From contig CAJULB010000005.1 in assembly GCA_910587005.1 (NCBI GenBank), positions 67,778 through 128,220 on the forward strand: a stretch of 60,443 bases of DNA. The letters are read 5' to 3'. The position numbers and the translations under genes were made by a program. Positions 42,225 through 51,986 of this stretch are shown piece by piece. The number at the start of each line of letters is the position of its first letter. Position 1 is the first letter of the stretch. Source of the DNA: an uncultured Christensenellaceae bacterium (GTDB lineage Bacteria; Bacillota; Clostridia; Christensenellales; Borkfalkiaceae). Below the pieces are notes generated by a model. That model was given only the letters and a program-made list of their open reading frames with translations. It had not been told where the DNA came from and searched no databases.

Positions 42225-44910
42225 TCCCTGGCTGCTTTTTATAGCCGTTCCGCTTATCGCCGTGGTGCTGGTGCCCTTCTTTATAACGGTAAAAAGGGAT
42301 AACGCCAACCTGCACAATATAACATCCGTTTCACTGCATATCATAATCTGCATATGTATAACGCTTGCAATAAGCGGTATGTCTTTCGAATCGGTTATAA
42401 CAGGCACAAACGTATACGTGCTTGCGGATATTTCCTATTCAGCCGAGCACAATATCGAGGACGTGCAGGAAAGCGTGAAAAAAGTCGCTGAAAAGCTTCC
42501 CAAAAATTCAAAAATGGGCGTTATCTGCTTCGGCAGAAACTATCAGCTTATTTCCGATATGGGCGATAAGGTGCCCGATATTACCTCCGCCGACAAGGTG
42601 GACAAAAGCGCTACCGACATAGGCTCGGCCTTGCGCTATGCGGGCAATTTATTCGACGAGGGCGTTATTAAGCGCATAATCGTCATAACGGACGGTGTGG
42701 AAACCGTTTCATCGAACAGCATAGTAAAGGTTGTAAGCTCGCTTAACGAGGCAGGCGTTTACGTTGACGCCGTATTTATAGACGACAATATTTCCGACGA
42801 CGTAAAAGAGTTGCAGATTGATTCGGTCGAAGCCACTTCGTCAACATATATAAATAAGGAAGAAGAGGTAAACGTACTTATAAGGGCAAACTGCGGAACG
42901 GATAGCGACGGAAACCCCTTAGACCGTACCGACGGATACGTTACGCTGTATAAGGACGGAGTAGTAATAGAAAAGAAGCCCGTAAGTCTGTACAGCGGAC
43001 TTAACGTTGTTACTATACCCCTGCCCACGGACAAGACGGGCGCGTTCAGCTACGAGGTTAAGGTTGCCCCCGTTGACGCGGACGGTGATTCTTCGCCGCA
43101 CAATAACTCCGGTTACTTCGCTCAGAAGGTCGTAGACGAGTGCAACGTGCTGTTTTTGGGCGGTTCAAACGCGGATATTTCGGCGGGCAAAAGAATTTAC
43201 GGCGAGGAAGGCGTTACTTACATAACCAACCCCGCCGAGGTGCCCCTTACGGTTGAAGCAATGTGCGGTTACGACGAAATAGTTTTAAGCAACTTCGACG
43301 TGCGCACAATCCGCGCAAGCAGTATGTTTATGACAAGCCTTACCGCGCTTGTTGACAGCTACGGCAAAACCTTGACTACTTACGGCAACACTTTTATTCA
43401 GGAAGACAGCGTTGACGATTTAAATTCGCCTTTAAAACAGCTTTCGGCGTTACTGCCCGTCAGAGTGGGCAATTTCGACCAGTATAAAAGGCTTTTCGCG
43501 GTGGTTTTGGACGTTTCGCTTAGTATGGGTTTCAGCGGTCGTATGGACGTCGCAAAAAAAGCGGCTATAAAGCTTATTAACTCCTTTAACGTCAACGATA
43601 CGGTTATGGTTATCGGCTTTTCGCGCGTTATTGACGAATTTATGCCTGCAACACAGCTTACGGCAAGAAAGGTGGTTATTGAAAAGATAACCGAAAAAGA
43701 AACCGAAAACGGCACAAGTTTAGCGGGCGCGCTGGAATATACGCGGTCTAATCTGTCTAAGCGCTTTCAGTATAAGCATACAATAGTAATTTCGGACGGA
43801 CTTTGCTCCGACAGTGATAAGAATGCTGCCTATACGCAGGCAAATCTGCTGTTTCAGGACCGCGTAACCGTTTCATCGCTGGGTATTTATCCGCAGTCGT
43901 CGGACGGTGAATTTCTTAAAAACTTAGTGGATAACGACGCGAACGGCGAAGACCATTTCCAGAAAAATATCAAAAATGAAAACGAAATAGGTAAGGTAAT
44001 AGACGATTTAAACGATATGATTGGCGACGTGCGCATCGACGAAAAGGACGCAAACGGCGACGACGTGCTTTACGAAATCGGCTTGCGCCGCCCCGACGAC
44101 GAGGTAGCGCGCGGTGTTGGCGATATAGGTCACGTGGACGGTTTTTGGTACAGCGCGGCAAAGACAAAGGCAACGGTTGTGCTCACTGCTAAATACTTCC
44201 GCGACAATATAACCTCGTTCGACGTGCCTATCTATGCGTATTGGAGCGGAGGCGGTAAGGGTAAGGTTATTTCGTTTATGTCGGATATAGCTTCGGACTG
44301 GACGGGCGGCTGGACAGCGGGTTCAGAGGGCGGTAAATTCATAGCGAATATACCCTCCGCGGCGCTTCCCGCCGAGCGCATAACCGCGCCGTTTATTGTT
44401 GACGTCAGCGGAAAAGGCAACGCTACTACCGTAAGCGTGCAGACTTCTTCGTCTTTGGCAGGCGCAAGCTATTTCAAGGCAACGCTTACCGACCCCAACG
44501 GACTTGTTATAACCAAGACGCTTGCGTACGATTCAAGCGTGTATTTCGCGTCCTTTGCAACGGACGCACCCGGCGTTTACCGTATTCATCTCGACTATGA
44601 AAACAACGGCGTGAAATACGAAGCCGACGCAGAGTTTTCTATTGCATATTACGCGGAATACGACAGCTTTACTTCTTACAGTAAATCGTACTTATACAGG
44701 CTTTTAAGCAGTAACGGCAAAATTATAGAGCTTGACGAAATCAAAACGCTTGAAAATTCCGATTCGGAATATACCTCTTACACGTTCAGCTTTACAATGC
44801 CGCTTATGATAGTGTGCGCCGTGCTGTTTGTGGTTGATATAGTTATCAGACAGTTGAAGTGGAAGGACGTCACTTCGTTCTTTGCGGGACTGTTCAGGAG
44901 GCGCAGATGA
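42202..44910 (+). CDS. Large membrane protein with two VWA-like domains
   Basis: The protein has 902 residues. It opens with two membrane helices (NPWLLFIAVPLIAVVLVPFF, ISVSLH-like second helix to about residue 62), then a first VWA-like domain (VYVLADISYSAEHN, DxSxS present). A glutamine-amidotransferase-like region (NVLFLGGSNADISAGKRIY) follows, then a second VWA domain (RLFAVVLDVSLSMGFSGRMD ... TIVISDGLCSDSD), a beta-rich part, and a last helix (TMPLMIVCAVLFVVDIVI). The order 'VWA, GATase-like, VWA' is typical of the large member of MoxR/DUF58 loci. ATG at 42202 was chosen; it overlaps the preceding gene by 23 bp. Its stop overlaps the next start. Confidence 0.88.
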   Translation: MSNINFGNPWLLFIAVPLIAVVLVPFFITVKRDNANLHNITSVSLHIIICICITLAISGMSFESVITGTNVYVLADISYSAEHNIEDVQESVKKVAEKLPKNSKMGVICFGRNYQLISDMGDKVPDITSADKVDKSATDIGSALRYAGNLFDEGVIKRIIVITDGVETVSSNSIVKVVSSLNEAGVYVDAVFIDDNISDDVKELQIDSVEATSSTYINKEEEVNVLIRANCGTDSDGNPLDRTDGYVTLYKDGVVIEKKPVSLYSGLNVVTIPLPTDKTGAFSYEVKVAPVDADGDSSPHNNSGYFAQKVVDECNVLFLGGSNADISAGKRIYGEEGVTYITNPAEVPLTVEAMCGYDEIVLSNFDVRTIRASSMFMTSLTALVDSYGKTLTTYGNTFIQEDSVDDLNSPLKQLSALLPVRVGNFDQYKRLFAVVLDVSLSMGFSGRMDVAKKAAIKLINSFNVNDTVMVIGFSRVIDEFMPATQLTARKVVIEKITEKETENGTSLAGALEYTRSNLSKRFQYKHTIVISDGLCSDSDKNAAYTQANLLFQDRVTVSSLGIYPQSSDGEFLKNLVDNDANGEDHFQKNIKNENEIGKVIDDLNDMIGDVRIDEKDANGDDVLYEIGLRRPDDEVARGVGDIGHVDGFWYSAAKTKATVVLTAKYFRDNITSFDVPIYAYWSGGGKGKVISFMSDIASDWTGGWTAGSEGGKFIANIPSAALPAERITAPFIVDVSGKGNATTVSVQTSSSLAGASYFKATLTDPNGLVITKTLAYDSSVYFASFATDAPGVYRIHLDYENNGVKYEADAEFSIAYYAEYDSFTSYSKSYLYRLLSSNGKIIELDEIKTLENSDSEYTSYTFSFTMPLMIVCAVLFVVDIVIRQLKWKDVTSFFAGLFRRRR

Positions 44911-46352
44911 AAAAGAAATTTTTAACTTTATTAATCGCCGCTTTGTGTACGGTAACTTTATTTTCGGGGTGCGGTTTAGGAAGCTTTGTAACCAACGGCA
45001 AGCCCAAAGACCCTCCGTCGGTTACAGACCCCGACAATCCGAATAATCCCGATAATCCCGACAACCCCAATAAACCGGACGTTCCCGAAATTCCAAGCAC
45101 GCATTACACCGTTTCGGTGTACTACAACAACAAATTGTTTAATCCCGGCGAAACGGAAATAAACGTTGTGTGGCGCAACGATAACAAAGTAAAAAAAGTG
45201 CTTTTAGGCGCGGACGGAAAGGCTGACGCGGGCGAGCTGGACGGTGATTTCGGCGTATACCTCGAAGGGTTGCCTTCAAAATACACTTACAACCCCAGCG
45301 CATACACGGCTACCTCCGAAGAACGCAAGGTTACTATATTGCTCGGCAGTATACGGGAACCCGAAAGCGGTGACGGAAAGGGCTTGTATCAGTCGGACGG
45401 CTGTTATGTATTAAAATACGACGGTACTTACCGCGCCAACATAAACTACGACGGTGAGAAGGTGTATTACGAATACACGCCCACAGCGTCCGGTGTTTAT
45501 TCGATAACCTCGTGGGTGAACGCTTATGAGGACAATATAAACCCCACGCTTATAACCTATTCGGGCAGTGTTGCGTATAAATTTAATCCGCAAACTCTCG
45601 AAGGCGGCGGTTTTTCGCTTCCCGGCGGGTTCACAAAGAATTTCCGTTACGAGTGCAAGGTGGATAAGACCGAGGTCGGCTCTACTTTCACTATCGCGGT
45701 TACTGCCGCAAATAAACTGAACGAGTACCCCGTTTACATTGATTTTGCCATTGTTTACGAGGGCGAATACGATAACGGGAATTCAGACGTGAGAATTGTC
45801 CGCGCGAAGGAAGCGAAGATAAAGGCGGCGGAACCGCTGCCGGGTGAAACCTTTAAATTTGCGGATTTGGGCACAAAAATATTCGATATGAAGAACTTCG
45901 AATATAACGAGGATACAGGCTTTTATCACCGTTATGACGCAAATCTTTACGCCGACGACCCTTACGGTTACGGCGAGGGCTTCGGGCCGATACTTTGCTG
46001 CGCTATTAAAAAAGCCGTTGAATGTTATACGGTAACTACGCTTTATAACGCTAACGCCGTGGGCGAGTATAAAGCTAATTATTTAAAGCTGTCTAGGTGC
46101 TGGATAGAGGCGGAACAGAAGTACGCCACATTAGATTATACCGACTTTATCCGCGTGGATTATAACGGTAAATCTAACAGCAAAGGAGTATGCTACGTTA
46201 CCCGCGAGCTTAAAGAATTTTTGCAGAAGTATGCGGAAAACTATTCCTTATACACAGACGGCGTGGGGGCGGTAGAGGGTTCTCCCGAAGATAAAGGATA
46301 TTTTGCCAAGCAGGACGCGCTTTGGCTGTTCGCTTGCGGGTACTATTCTTAA
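44907..46352 (+). CDS. Lipoprotein of the MoxR/VWA operon
   Basis: A 481-residue lipoprotein with lipobox FSGC (Cys about 20), then a Pro/Asp/Asn linker (PDNPNNPDNPDNPNKPD) like that of the 37149 product. A mainly beta ectodomain begins THYTVSVYYNNKLFNPGE and has no catalytic motif visible. Some aromatic-rich stretches (EKVYYEYTPTASGVYSI) suggest pre-peptidase-like or binding folds. ATG at 44907 overlaps the upstream TGA (ATGA) and follows AGGAGG, so translation is coupled to the VWA gene. It is probably exported to the same envelope complex. Confidence 0.82.
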   Translation: MKKKFLTLLIAALCTVTLFSGCGLGSFVTNGKPKDPPSVTDPDNPNNPDNPDNPNKPDVPEIPSTHYTVSVYYNNKLFNPGETEINVVWRNDNKVKKVLLGADGKADAGELDGDFGVYLEGLPSKYTYNPSAYTATSEERKVTILLGSIREPESGDGKGLYQSDGCYVLKYDGTYRANINYDGEKVYYEYTPTASGVYSITSWVNAYEDNINPTLITYSGSVAYKFNPQTLEGGGFSLPGGFTKNFRYECKVDKTEVGSTFTIAVTAANKLNEYPVYIDFAIVYEGEYDNGNSDVRIVRAKEAKIKAAEPLPGETFKFADLGTKIFDMKNFEYNEDTGFYHRYDANLYADDPYGYGEGFGPILCCAIKKAVECYTVTTLYNANAVGEYKANYLKLSRCWIEAEQKYATLDYTDFIRVDYNGKSNSKGVCYVTRELKEFLQKYAENYSLYTDGVGAVEGSPEDKGYFAKQDALWLFACGYYS

Positions 46353-46365
46353 TGAAAGGTAAATT

Positions 46366-48753
46366 ATGAAAACTTTATTACGAAATGTTTTAATTATTAT
46401 GCTTGCAGTCACTACCGCCGTGTGCGCGGCGGTGGGGCTTGCCGCTTGCGGCGGTGCAAAATTGCAGGGGCTTAAAATCGAAAACGCAAAAACCGAGTTT
46501 AAAATAGGCGACGAATTCGAGTACGGCGCAGATTTTAAAGTGCTTGCGGTTTACAGCGACGGTACCGAAACGGACGTTACCGAAGAGGCGCAGATTAAGC
46601 AGGAAGCGGGCTTCGATATGAATGTAGCGGGCGATTATCAGATTACCGTAAGCTGGGGCGGCAAAAAGGAAGTTTATACCGTTTACGTCAGCGATTTTGA
46701 TAATATTTTAAGGAAAATCGAGCTTGACAGTACTGATTTCAGAAAAACTTACAGCCTTGGCGAGGACGTTTCGTTCGACGGTTTAAAGATAAACTGCACT
46801 TACGAAAACGCGCAGGGCAATCTGATAGAGCGTACGGTTACAAGCGTTAAAGATTTTACTGTGGTTATAAGTGACGAAACGGGCTATACCGTAACTGATA
46901 TTTACGATAAGCAGGGCACTTATTCCATAACCGTATCGTTGGGCAGTATAAGCGACAGTGTTACGGTAGACGTTAGCGGCGTAAATATAGACACCGTTCG
47001 GGGCGCGATTTTTGCGGGAGTTGCCTTTAAAAATAAAGTAGTTTCGGGTACGCACGAGGTGTGGTCTGAGCAAATCAACAAGCTCAAAGATAATATCAGT
47101 TACCGTCCTTTCATTTACAATTATGAATTCGGTGACAATTATACGTATATTAACCAAATTGAAAATTCTGTTCAAATGGAAAAATATACCGAAACAGATA
47201 AAGACGGAAATGATGTAGAAAAGAGAAGGTATTACGAGGTAGTATATCACAATAACGACTATCATTACAGTATAGAAAATACGCAGATTGCCTGCGTTCA
47301 GTTACAGGACGGTAAGGTAATTCCGAATAACGGTATACAAACCGGTATGATAGAGGGGTCGCCTTATATGTTATGGTACAACAGGGTAAAGGTATTCGGG
47401 GCAGAAAACCTGCTTACTATGTTGTATAGAGCGGCAAGGGAATGTACGAACAAAGACCTTAAAGAAACGGCAGACCCCGTTAAAAGGGAGTATTCCTTCT
47501 CGTTCTCTGGAGTTGTATTTATTTCCAACACCGAAGACTATTATGAAACCGAGGTTTCGTTCAGACTCGGCGAGGATTATACGGTAGAATATCTTGAATA
47601 TATACAGGAATGCTGGCAGTATAATATCGGCAATGCCAACGGAAATCCGCCTACTTTTACAACGGACGCAAACGGATTTACAACACCGAACGGGAATTGT
47701 TCCATAAAAGACAAGCATTGCGTAACCCAGACGGTCGGCGAAAGAACCAAGAAAAATCCCTACTCGCCGGATGCGATAAAAGTTAAGTCTTACGACCTTA
47801 TGTACAATAACCAAAGTCTTGGCGATAACGGCGTTATAGATTGCAATGTTGACAGTCCGAAGATTGTAATTGAAATTGCGAACCTGTTCCCCGAAACGGC
47901 GAATGTTGAAAACGACACGATGTATTTCGATTATGAAGGCAGTATCAACGGAGAAGTAATCAGTAATACGGTTTTGTATTCCGAAGGTTTCTCTGCGTTT
48001 CGAAGCGGAAGTACTATCACCGTATATGTGAAGAACGGCGGGGTGTGGAAGCTGAAAATAAGAACGTCAGGCACGTATAAAACAGTAACGTTTAACGTAA
48101 CGGGTGTTGCCCCCAAAACAATGACCGCTCAGCTTGGTAATCAGGCGAACGGCAAATTCACCCCCGGAAATAAAAAAACCGTTTTTGCGGGTACCGAAAT
48201 TTATTTTTACTGCACGGTAGACAAGTATGCAAACTCAGCGCAGTCGGCGGCGGTTACTTCTGGCAATTCGGCTACGGCGGCTATCCAAAAAACTACGCTT
48301 GGCGGAATTGACTGCTTTGTGTTCAAGGCAACTGCGGCAGGCGCGTACATTGTAACGGTTACTTCGGACGCGGCTCCGTCGGTGAAGTGCGAGTTCACGT
48401 TTACGGTAAGCGCGCCGCCCGATTACGCGTCGTTGCTTTCGGGCAAATACAGCGTGCAGAACGTAGAAGGCGACATTTTTGAGTTGGAGTTTACTTTGGA
48501 CGGCAGTGCGGAAGGGATAAGCGGAACGGTAGTCGTTACCAGAACGCCGACCGATGAGGACGATAACCCCTTATACGACGAGAAAAAGACGCAGACGCTG
48601 AGTTACAGCGCGGACGTAGACAATGCTAAAATTATGCTTACGGCAGTTTCGGGTGAGAACCTCGGAATTACCCTTTCCGTAAACGCAGATGGAAATCTGA
48701 TGATGGGCGACCAGTTCAACTACTTGTATAAACTGAACAGGGTTGCGGAATAA
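46366..48753 (+). CDS. Large Ig-like lipoprotein, last gene of the operon
   Basis: A 795-residue lipoprotein with lipobox LAAC (Cys28). Two or three Ig-like (Big-type) domains follow: LQGLKIENAKTEFKIGDEF ... YTVYVS, LRKIELDSTDFRKTYSLGE ... VTVDVSG, and a later PKTMTAQLGNQANGKFTPGN segment. The C-terminal domain (YASLLSGKYSVQNVEGDIFELE) recalls lipocalin-like or META-like beta barrels in similar proteins. It lies 13 bp after the previous gene, with AAAGG before ATG. A strong terminator ends the operon. No enzymatic function is visible. Confidence 0.82.
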   Translation: MKTLLRNVLIIMLAVTTAVCAAVGLAACGGAKLQGLKIENAKTEFKIGDEFEYGADFKVLAVYSDGTETDVTEEAQIKQEAGFDMNVAGDYQITVSWGGKKEVYTVYVSDFDNILRKIELDSTDFRKTYSLGEDVSFDGLKINCTYENAQGNLIERTVTSVKDFTVVISDETGYTVTDIYDKQGTYSITVSLGSISDSVTVDVSGVNIDTVRGAIFAGVAFKNKVVSGTHEVWSEQINKLKDNISYRPFIYNYEFGDNYTYINQIENSVQMEKYTETDKDGNDVEKRRYYEVVYHNNDYHYSIENTQIACVQLQDGKVIPNNGIQTGMIEGSPYMLWYNRVKVFGAENLLTMLYRAARECTNKDLKETADPVKREYSFSFSGVVFISNTEDYYETEVSFRLGEDYTVEYLEYIQECWQYNIGNANGNPPTFTTDANGFTTPNGNCSIKDKHCVTQTVGERTKKNPYSPDAIKVKSYDLMYNNQSLGDNGVIDCNVDSPKIVIEIANLFPETANVENDTMYFDYEGSINGEVISNTVLYSEGFSAFRSGSTITVYVKNGGVWKLKIRTSGTYKTVTFNVTGVAPKTMTAQLGNQANGKFTPGNKKTVFAGTEIYFYCTVDKYANSAQSAAVTSGNSATAAIQKTTLGGIDCFVFKATAAGAYIVTVTSDAAPSVKCEFTFTVSAPPDYASLLSGKYSVQNVEGDIFELEFTLDGSAEGISGTVVVTRTPTDEDDNPLYDEKKTQTLSYSADVDNAKIMLTAVSGENLGITLSVNADGNLMMGDQFNYLYKLNRVAE

Positions 48754-48775
48754 TTTGCGGTATTTAAAATTAAAC

Positions 48776-48817
48776 GCCTGCGGCGGGACGTAATGTCCCG
48801 CCGCAGGCTTATTTTTT
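48776..48817 (+). terminator. Terminator of the MoxR/VWA operon
   Basis: GCCTGCGGCGGGAC (48776-48789) pairs with GTCCCGCCGCAGGC (48795-48808), followed by TTATTTTTT. Confidence 0.9.
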
Positions 48818-48867
48818 GGAAGCTTGTTCGTTATTACTTTGATGTCAACGGCGGCGCGGACGAAAAC

Positions 48868-48900
48868 GGCGCAAAAGAAAAAGAAACCGAAAACTCGGTT
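48868..48900 (-). terminator. Minus-strand terminator, probably of the tRNA-Lys gene
   Basis: AACCGA/TCGGTT with loop GTTT (48900-48885 on the minus strand) is followed by TTTCTTTTTCTTTT. No minus-strand gene directly upstream needs it except the tRNA-Lys at 60443-60381, now 11.4 kb away. If the foreign block were removed, the tRNA 3' end would lie about 31 nt before this stem. Confidence 0.6.
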
Positions 48901-48928
48901 CCTCAATCTGGGTGTTCGTATACCCCTG

Positions 48929-50020
48929 TTATGGTGCACCAAGTGATTTAATATCCGAATTTTTTGTTGCTTCAAGCTCGGAAAAGAATACCGTTTGCGT
49001 TCCGTCCTTGAAGTTAAAGGTTATATCAAACCTATCGTCGTACAGATAAATTGAGTTCACAAATCCGTCTATAAGCCGCCGTTTTCCTTCAAGCGTGGTA
49101 ATATCAAGATTACTAAATCTCTCTATACCAAACTGTATTTGTTCTTTCGTAAGGAAGGGCTTTTTTATTTTCTCTTGCAAAATGGCGATTTCGATTTCTT
49201 TCTTTTTGGTTTCAAGTTGTGCGAGTCTGTCCTTCGTTGTGTCCGTGATAATGCCTTGTTCGATAGCGTTCATAAGATTTTCTATGCGCTTTTCGGTGTC
49301 GGCAAGCTGTCCTTTCAAGTGCGGTATTCTCGGATTTTCTTCACCTTGCAATACGAAAATTCTTTCTGTAAGGTATTCAACCAATTTATCGTCGTGCAGA
49401 ATTTTCATAGCTTTTTCAACTACCAAATCTTCTATCCAATCTTTCCGCACGGCTTTCTTGTCGCAAATATGTACTTTCTTTGTGTTAGCGCATTTGTAGT
49501 AACGGTAAACCCTTGAAGTTCCCATACCGCTCTCGCCGACCATATGAGTATTGCATTTACCACAAAAAAGTTTTAGAGTAAGCAAATAATCATCTTCGGC
49601 TTTGTGCCTTGCAGGTGCTTTCTTGTTCTTTGCCAAACGCTGTTGTACTCTCTCAAAAACATCTTCTGATACAAGCGGTGGAATAATATTCGGTACGGTT
49701 ACATCACGGAATTTATATTCGCCTAAATACCTGCGGTTGGAAAGCATACGCTGAACGCCGGTGCCGTTTATCTTACCGCCCCGATAAGAGCGTATTTTCT
49801 TTTCGTCAAGATAATCAACGATATACTTAATGGTATGACCGTCGGCGTACATTGTAAATATATCTTGAAGAATAGGCGCATAAGTTTCGTGCGGCTCGAA
49901 CTTTCTTTCCGCATTGAGCTTATAGCCGAAAGTAATCTGTCCGCCGTTGTTTATGCCTTTGAGTACGTTTTCAGTCATACCACGCACAACCTTTTCGGCA
50001 AGTTCGGCGGAGTAAAAATG
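48929..50020 (-). pseudogene. Serine recombinase lacking its catalytic domain
   Basis: What remains is the Recombinase domain (ITFGYKLNAERKFEPHETYA ... IRSYRGGKINGTGVQRML), the zinc ribbon (LFCGKCNTHM ... CANTKKVHICDKK) and the C-terminal coiled coil. The catalytic N-terminal domain with the active serine is missing. The homology starts abruptly at HFYSAELAEKVVRGM (50020), the same point as YYSAELSQKIKRGM in the intact integrase at 58889, and upstream sequence belongs to another gene on the other strand. The 3' end, GAP-stop, lies on the attachment core. It is the dead integrase of element A. A shorter product from an internal ATG at 49987 could be made but could not recombine. Confidence 0.85.
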
Positions 50021-50217
50021 AGTTACGCAAGACCATACAAACGCAGTCTGCCGAAGTTTTTGCGGAAGTTAAGAAAGAGCTTGACGAGAGCAAGAAACTT
50101 TTGGAGTCCACGCGAGAAGAACTGAAAGTCGAGCGCGGCTTCCGCAAGTTCTTGTTTTGGGCAACCCCTATACTCTTGCTTGCGCAGACTATCGCCATAA
50201 TCTTAACGGCGTTATAA
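50020..50217 (+). pseudogene. Truncated coiled-coil plus membrane-anchor protein
   Basis: An open frame of 65 residues without a plausible start codon: ELRKTIQTQSAEVFAEVKKE, a Lys/Glu coiled coil, then a hydrophobic tail (FLFWATPILLLAQTIAIILT). Small coiled-coil/tail-anchored proteins of this kind sit beside mobilisation genes in integrative elements. It begins exactly where the neighbouring recombinase breaks off on the opposite strand, so one deletion probably removed the 5' ends of both divergent genes. Confidence 0.6.
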
Positions 50218-50259
50218 AAACTGAATAACCGCTTATAAGGAGGAAAACACCAATAGTTA

Positions 50260-50448
50260 ATGTCAAGACGGAAAAAGAACACTACGGGGATACCGGACTT
50301 TGAGATCGACTCCCTCGCGAGAGCATTATTGCCCGCCATACAAGCCTACTTTGCAACCGAAGAAGGACAAAGAGAATTTGCGGCGTGGCAAGCCGAAAGG
50401 CAACAAAGACAACTGAATAAAAAATTGTATAATAAAGAATCCCGTTAA
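50260..50448 (+). CDS. Small conserved mobile-element protein, 62 aa
   Basis: MSRRKKNTTGIPDFEIDSLA ... ALLPAIQAYFATEEGQREFA resembles a small protein family common on clostridial integrative elements; its function is unknown to me. It is charged, soluble and probably helical. A GGAGG lies 16 nt before the ATG, which is far, but a stop codon between them excludes an earlier start. It lies 42 bp after the truncated coiled-coil gene, in the same direction. Confidence 0.7.
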   Translation: MSRRKKNTTGIPDFEIDSLARALLPAIQAYFATEEGQREFAAWQAERQQRQLNKKLYNKESR

Positions 50449-50671
50449 TACGTATAGGGATAGTCGTTGAAAAAGACGGAACAGAGAAACCGCCAGAGCG
50501 TGCGGTATATAAATAAAAGAGTTACATAATAGGGCTCACGCAAAAAGACGAAGTATTTTTGTGGGAAGAGGAAACGCAACGTAGCGAAATTGCCGTTTGA
50601 AATAACAAACGGCATAAAGCGGAGTTAGCGGTGACGAGGTTGCGCCGAACATCATAAACCTAAACAACGGC

Positions 50672-50713
50672 AACAGCCGATAGAGTTTGATTGCTCTATC
50701 GGCTGTTTTATAT
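50672..50713 (+). terminator. Terminator hairpin in element A
   Basis: ACAGCCGATAGAG (50673-50685) pairs with CTCTATCGGCTGT (50694-50706), followed by TTTTATATTT. The 50449-50764 gap otherwise holds GC-richer non-coding sequence typical of these elements, with a CAAACGGCAT/TGCCGTTTG inverted pair near 50590-50615; no convincing gene. Confidence 0.7.
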
Positions 50714-50764
50714 TTATAAATAGTAAATCATCACTTACCGCAAGGTTACAATAATAGACAATAC

Positions 50765-51970
50765 CTAACTGAAAATTTTCAGTTCGGAAAGAGCTTTGCA
50801 TTTTATCGAATCCAAGTATTTTATTATAGAGGCAGAATACATAAACGATAAGTTATTTTCAACGTTATTGAAATCGATATTAAACAAGTCTTTAACTCGT
50901 TCCAGACGATAAGTTACTGTATTTTTATGTACAAATAGAATTCTGCTCGTTTCATTTAAGCTTTTATTATTTAGTAAATACTGATATAGTGTTTCAAGCA
51001 AGGACGTGTTGTTATCTCTATCATAAATATAAATTTCAAGAATTGTTTCGTTGATATAGTTTAAGATAACGTCGGTTGTAGGAGCATTAAAAAGCGGAAC
51101 AAGCAATTTATTTTCTTCTTCATATTTTAAACAATATTCATCTTTTACTTTTACAAGGTAATCAAACAGTTTTATCAGATTACCTATTATTACATCCAGT
51201 TCATACAAATCTATAATTTTCGAACTTAATATTGCATAAATGTGATTTTTAAATAAGAAGTCGTTCAATGTTGATACCGTATATTCCGACAAATCTTCAT
51301 TAAGTATCACTATAACATAGTTATCTTTTACAATGCAGTAGAAATTTCGCAAAATATTTTTCAGCGAATCTTGCAAGTGATTATCTTCATGATTATCGTA
51401 TTTTGCAAGAGATAGAAGTAAAACTCGGTAATTATATGTGAGCGGAATTTTATATTCGGACGCTTTTGAAAGAAAGATATCTCTTCGCACATAAGTGTGT
51501 TTGACAAGAGCTTTCCAAAAATTCAATTGCGAAAAGCCGTGCCCTTCATTGGATTGTAACCGTAAAATTTTGATTATGCTCTTACACAGATGCTCTAAAA
51601 GTATCAAATCTAAATCTTCAAATTTATTCTTTTGATTTTCAAGTAATACAAGGTAGCCTATAACCGAATCGCGGAATGTCAAACGATAAAACAAACGCCG
51701 TACTTTACTGTTTATTGTTTCTAAAATTCTATATCTTTCCCCGTCTTTAAAAGATAGGTTAGCAATACTTATAAGTTCCATAGACCAACTGCCGCGTTGA
51801 ATATTCGACATATAAGTATCGTCTGCGCTATCAAGGAAGAAGTGTCCCTTAATATTGTAATTCTGATCTATAACCGCCATAGGTAATTGAAAAAATGCAT
51901 AATACGCTTTTAATAGTTCATCAACGGTAAATGAGTTTTCTTCAATTTGCAGTAATTCCTCGTAATCCAT
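50765..51970 (-). CDS. CdaR/PucR-type transcriptional regulator
   Basis: The product has 401 residues. The C-terminal helix-turn-helix of the PucR/CdaR family is clear: LLETLYQYLLNNKSLNETSRILFVHKNTVTYRLERVKDLFNIDF. The N-terminal 150 residues look like a sensory GAF-like domain (VIDQNYNIKGHFF ... RLTFRDSVIGYLVLLEN). CdaR proteins sense sugar acids such as glycerate. It is divergent from the kdgT-like gene, and a 43-bp inverted repeat lies between, so it probably controls that operon in response to its substrate. I prefer ATG at 51970; a TTG at 51988 is also in frame, but lies within the inverted repeat. The coding region is strikingly AT-rich. Confidence 0.85.
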   Translation of the reverse strand: MDYEELLQIEENSFTVDELLKAYYAFFQLPMAVIDQNYNIKGHFFLDSADDTYMSNIQRGSWSMELISIANLSFKDGERYRILETINSKVRRLFYRLTFRDSVIGYLVLLENQKNKFEDLDLILLEHLCKSIIKILRLQSNEGHGFSQLNFWKALVKHTYVRRDIFLSKASEYKIPLTYNYRVLLLSLAKYDNHEDNHLQDSLKNILRNFYCIVKDNYVIVILNEDLSEYTVSTLNDFLFKNHIYAILSSKIIDLYELDVIIGNLIKLFDYLVKVKDEYCLKYEEENKLLVPLFNAPTTDVILNYINETILEIYIYDRDNNTSLLETLYQYLLNNKSLNETSRILFVHKNTVTYRLERVKDLFNIDFNNVENNLSFMYSASIIKYLDSIKCKALSELKIFS

Positions 51971-51986
51971 AATAGTACTTTGTGCC

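Noticed and set aside
48850..48932. Short plus-strand frame MSTAARTKTAQKKKKPKTRF ... as a gene split by the element
   Set aside because: It has no ribosome site, it overlaps a convincing minus-strand terminator, and the region is explained as the tRNA 3' flank.
48890..48935. Second tRNA fragment at the left edge of the foreign block
   Set aside because: No T-loop consensus (TTCRANY) or acceptor pairing could be made; only the 7-base core is shared with tRNA-Lys.
49835..50125. Plus-strand frame across the recombinase junction
   Set aside because: It is antisense to the recombinase for half its length, then out of frame with the coiled-coil remnant.
50449..50672. Retron or group II intron in the non-coding part of element A
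   Set aside because: No reverse transcriptase is nearby and I could not draw the required conserved domain V or msr-like structure.
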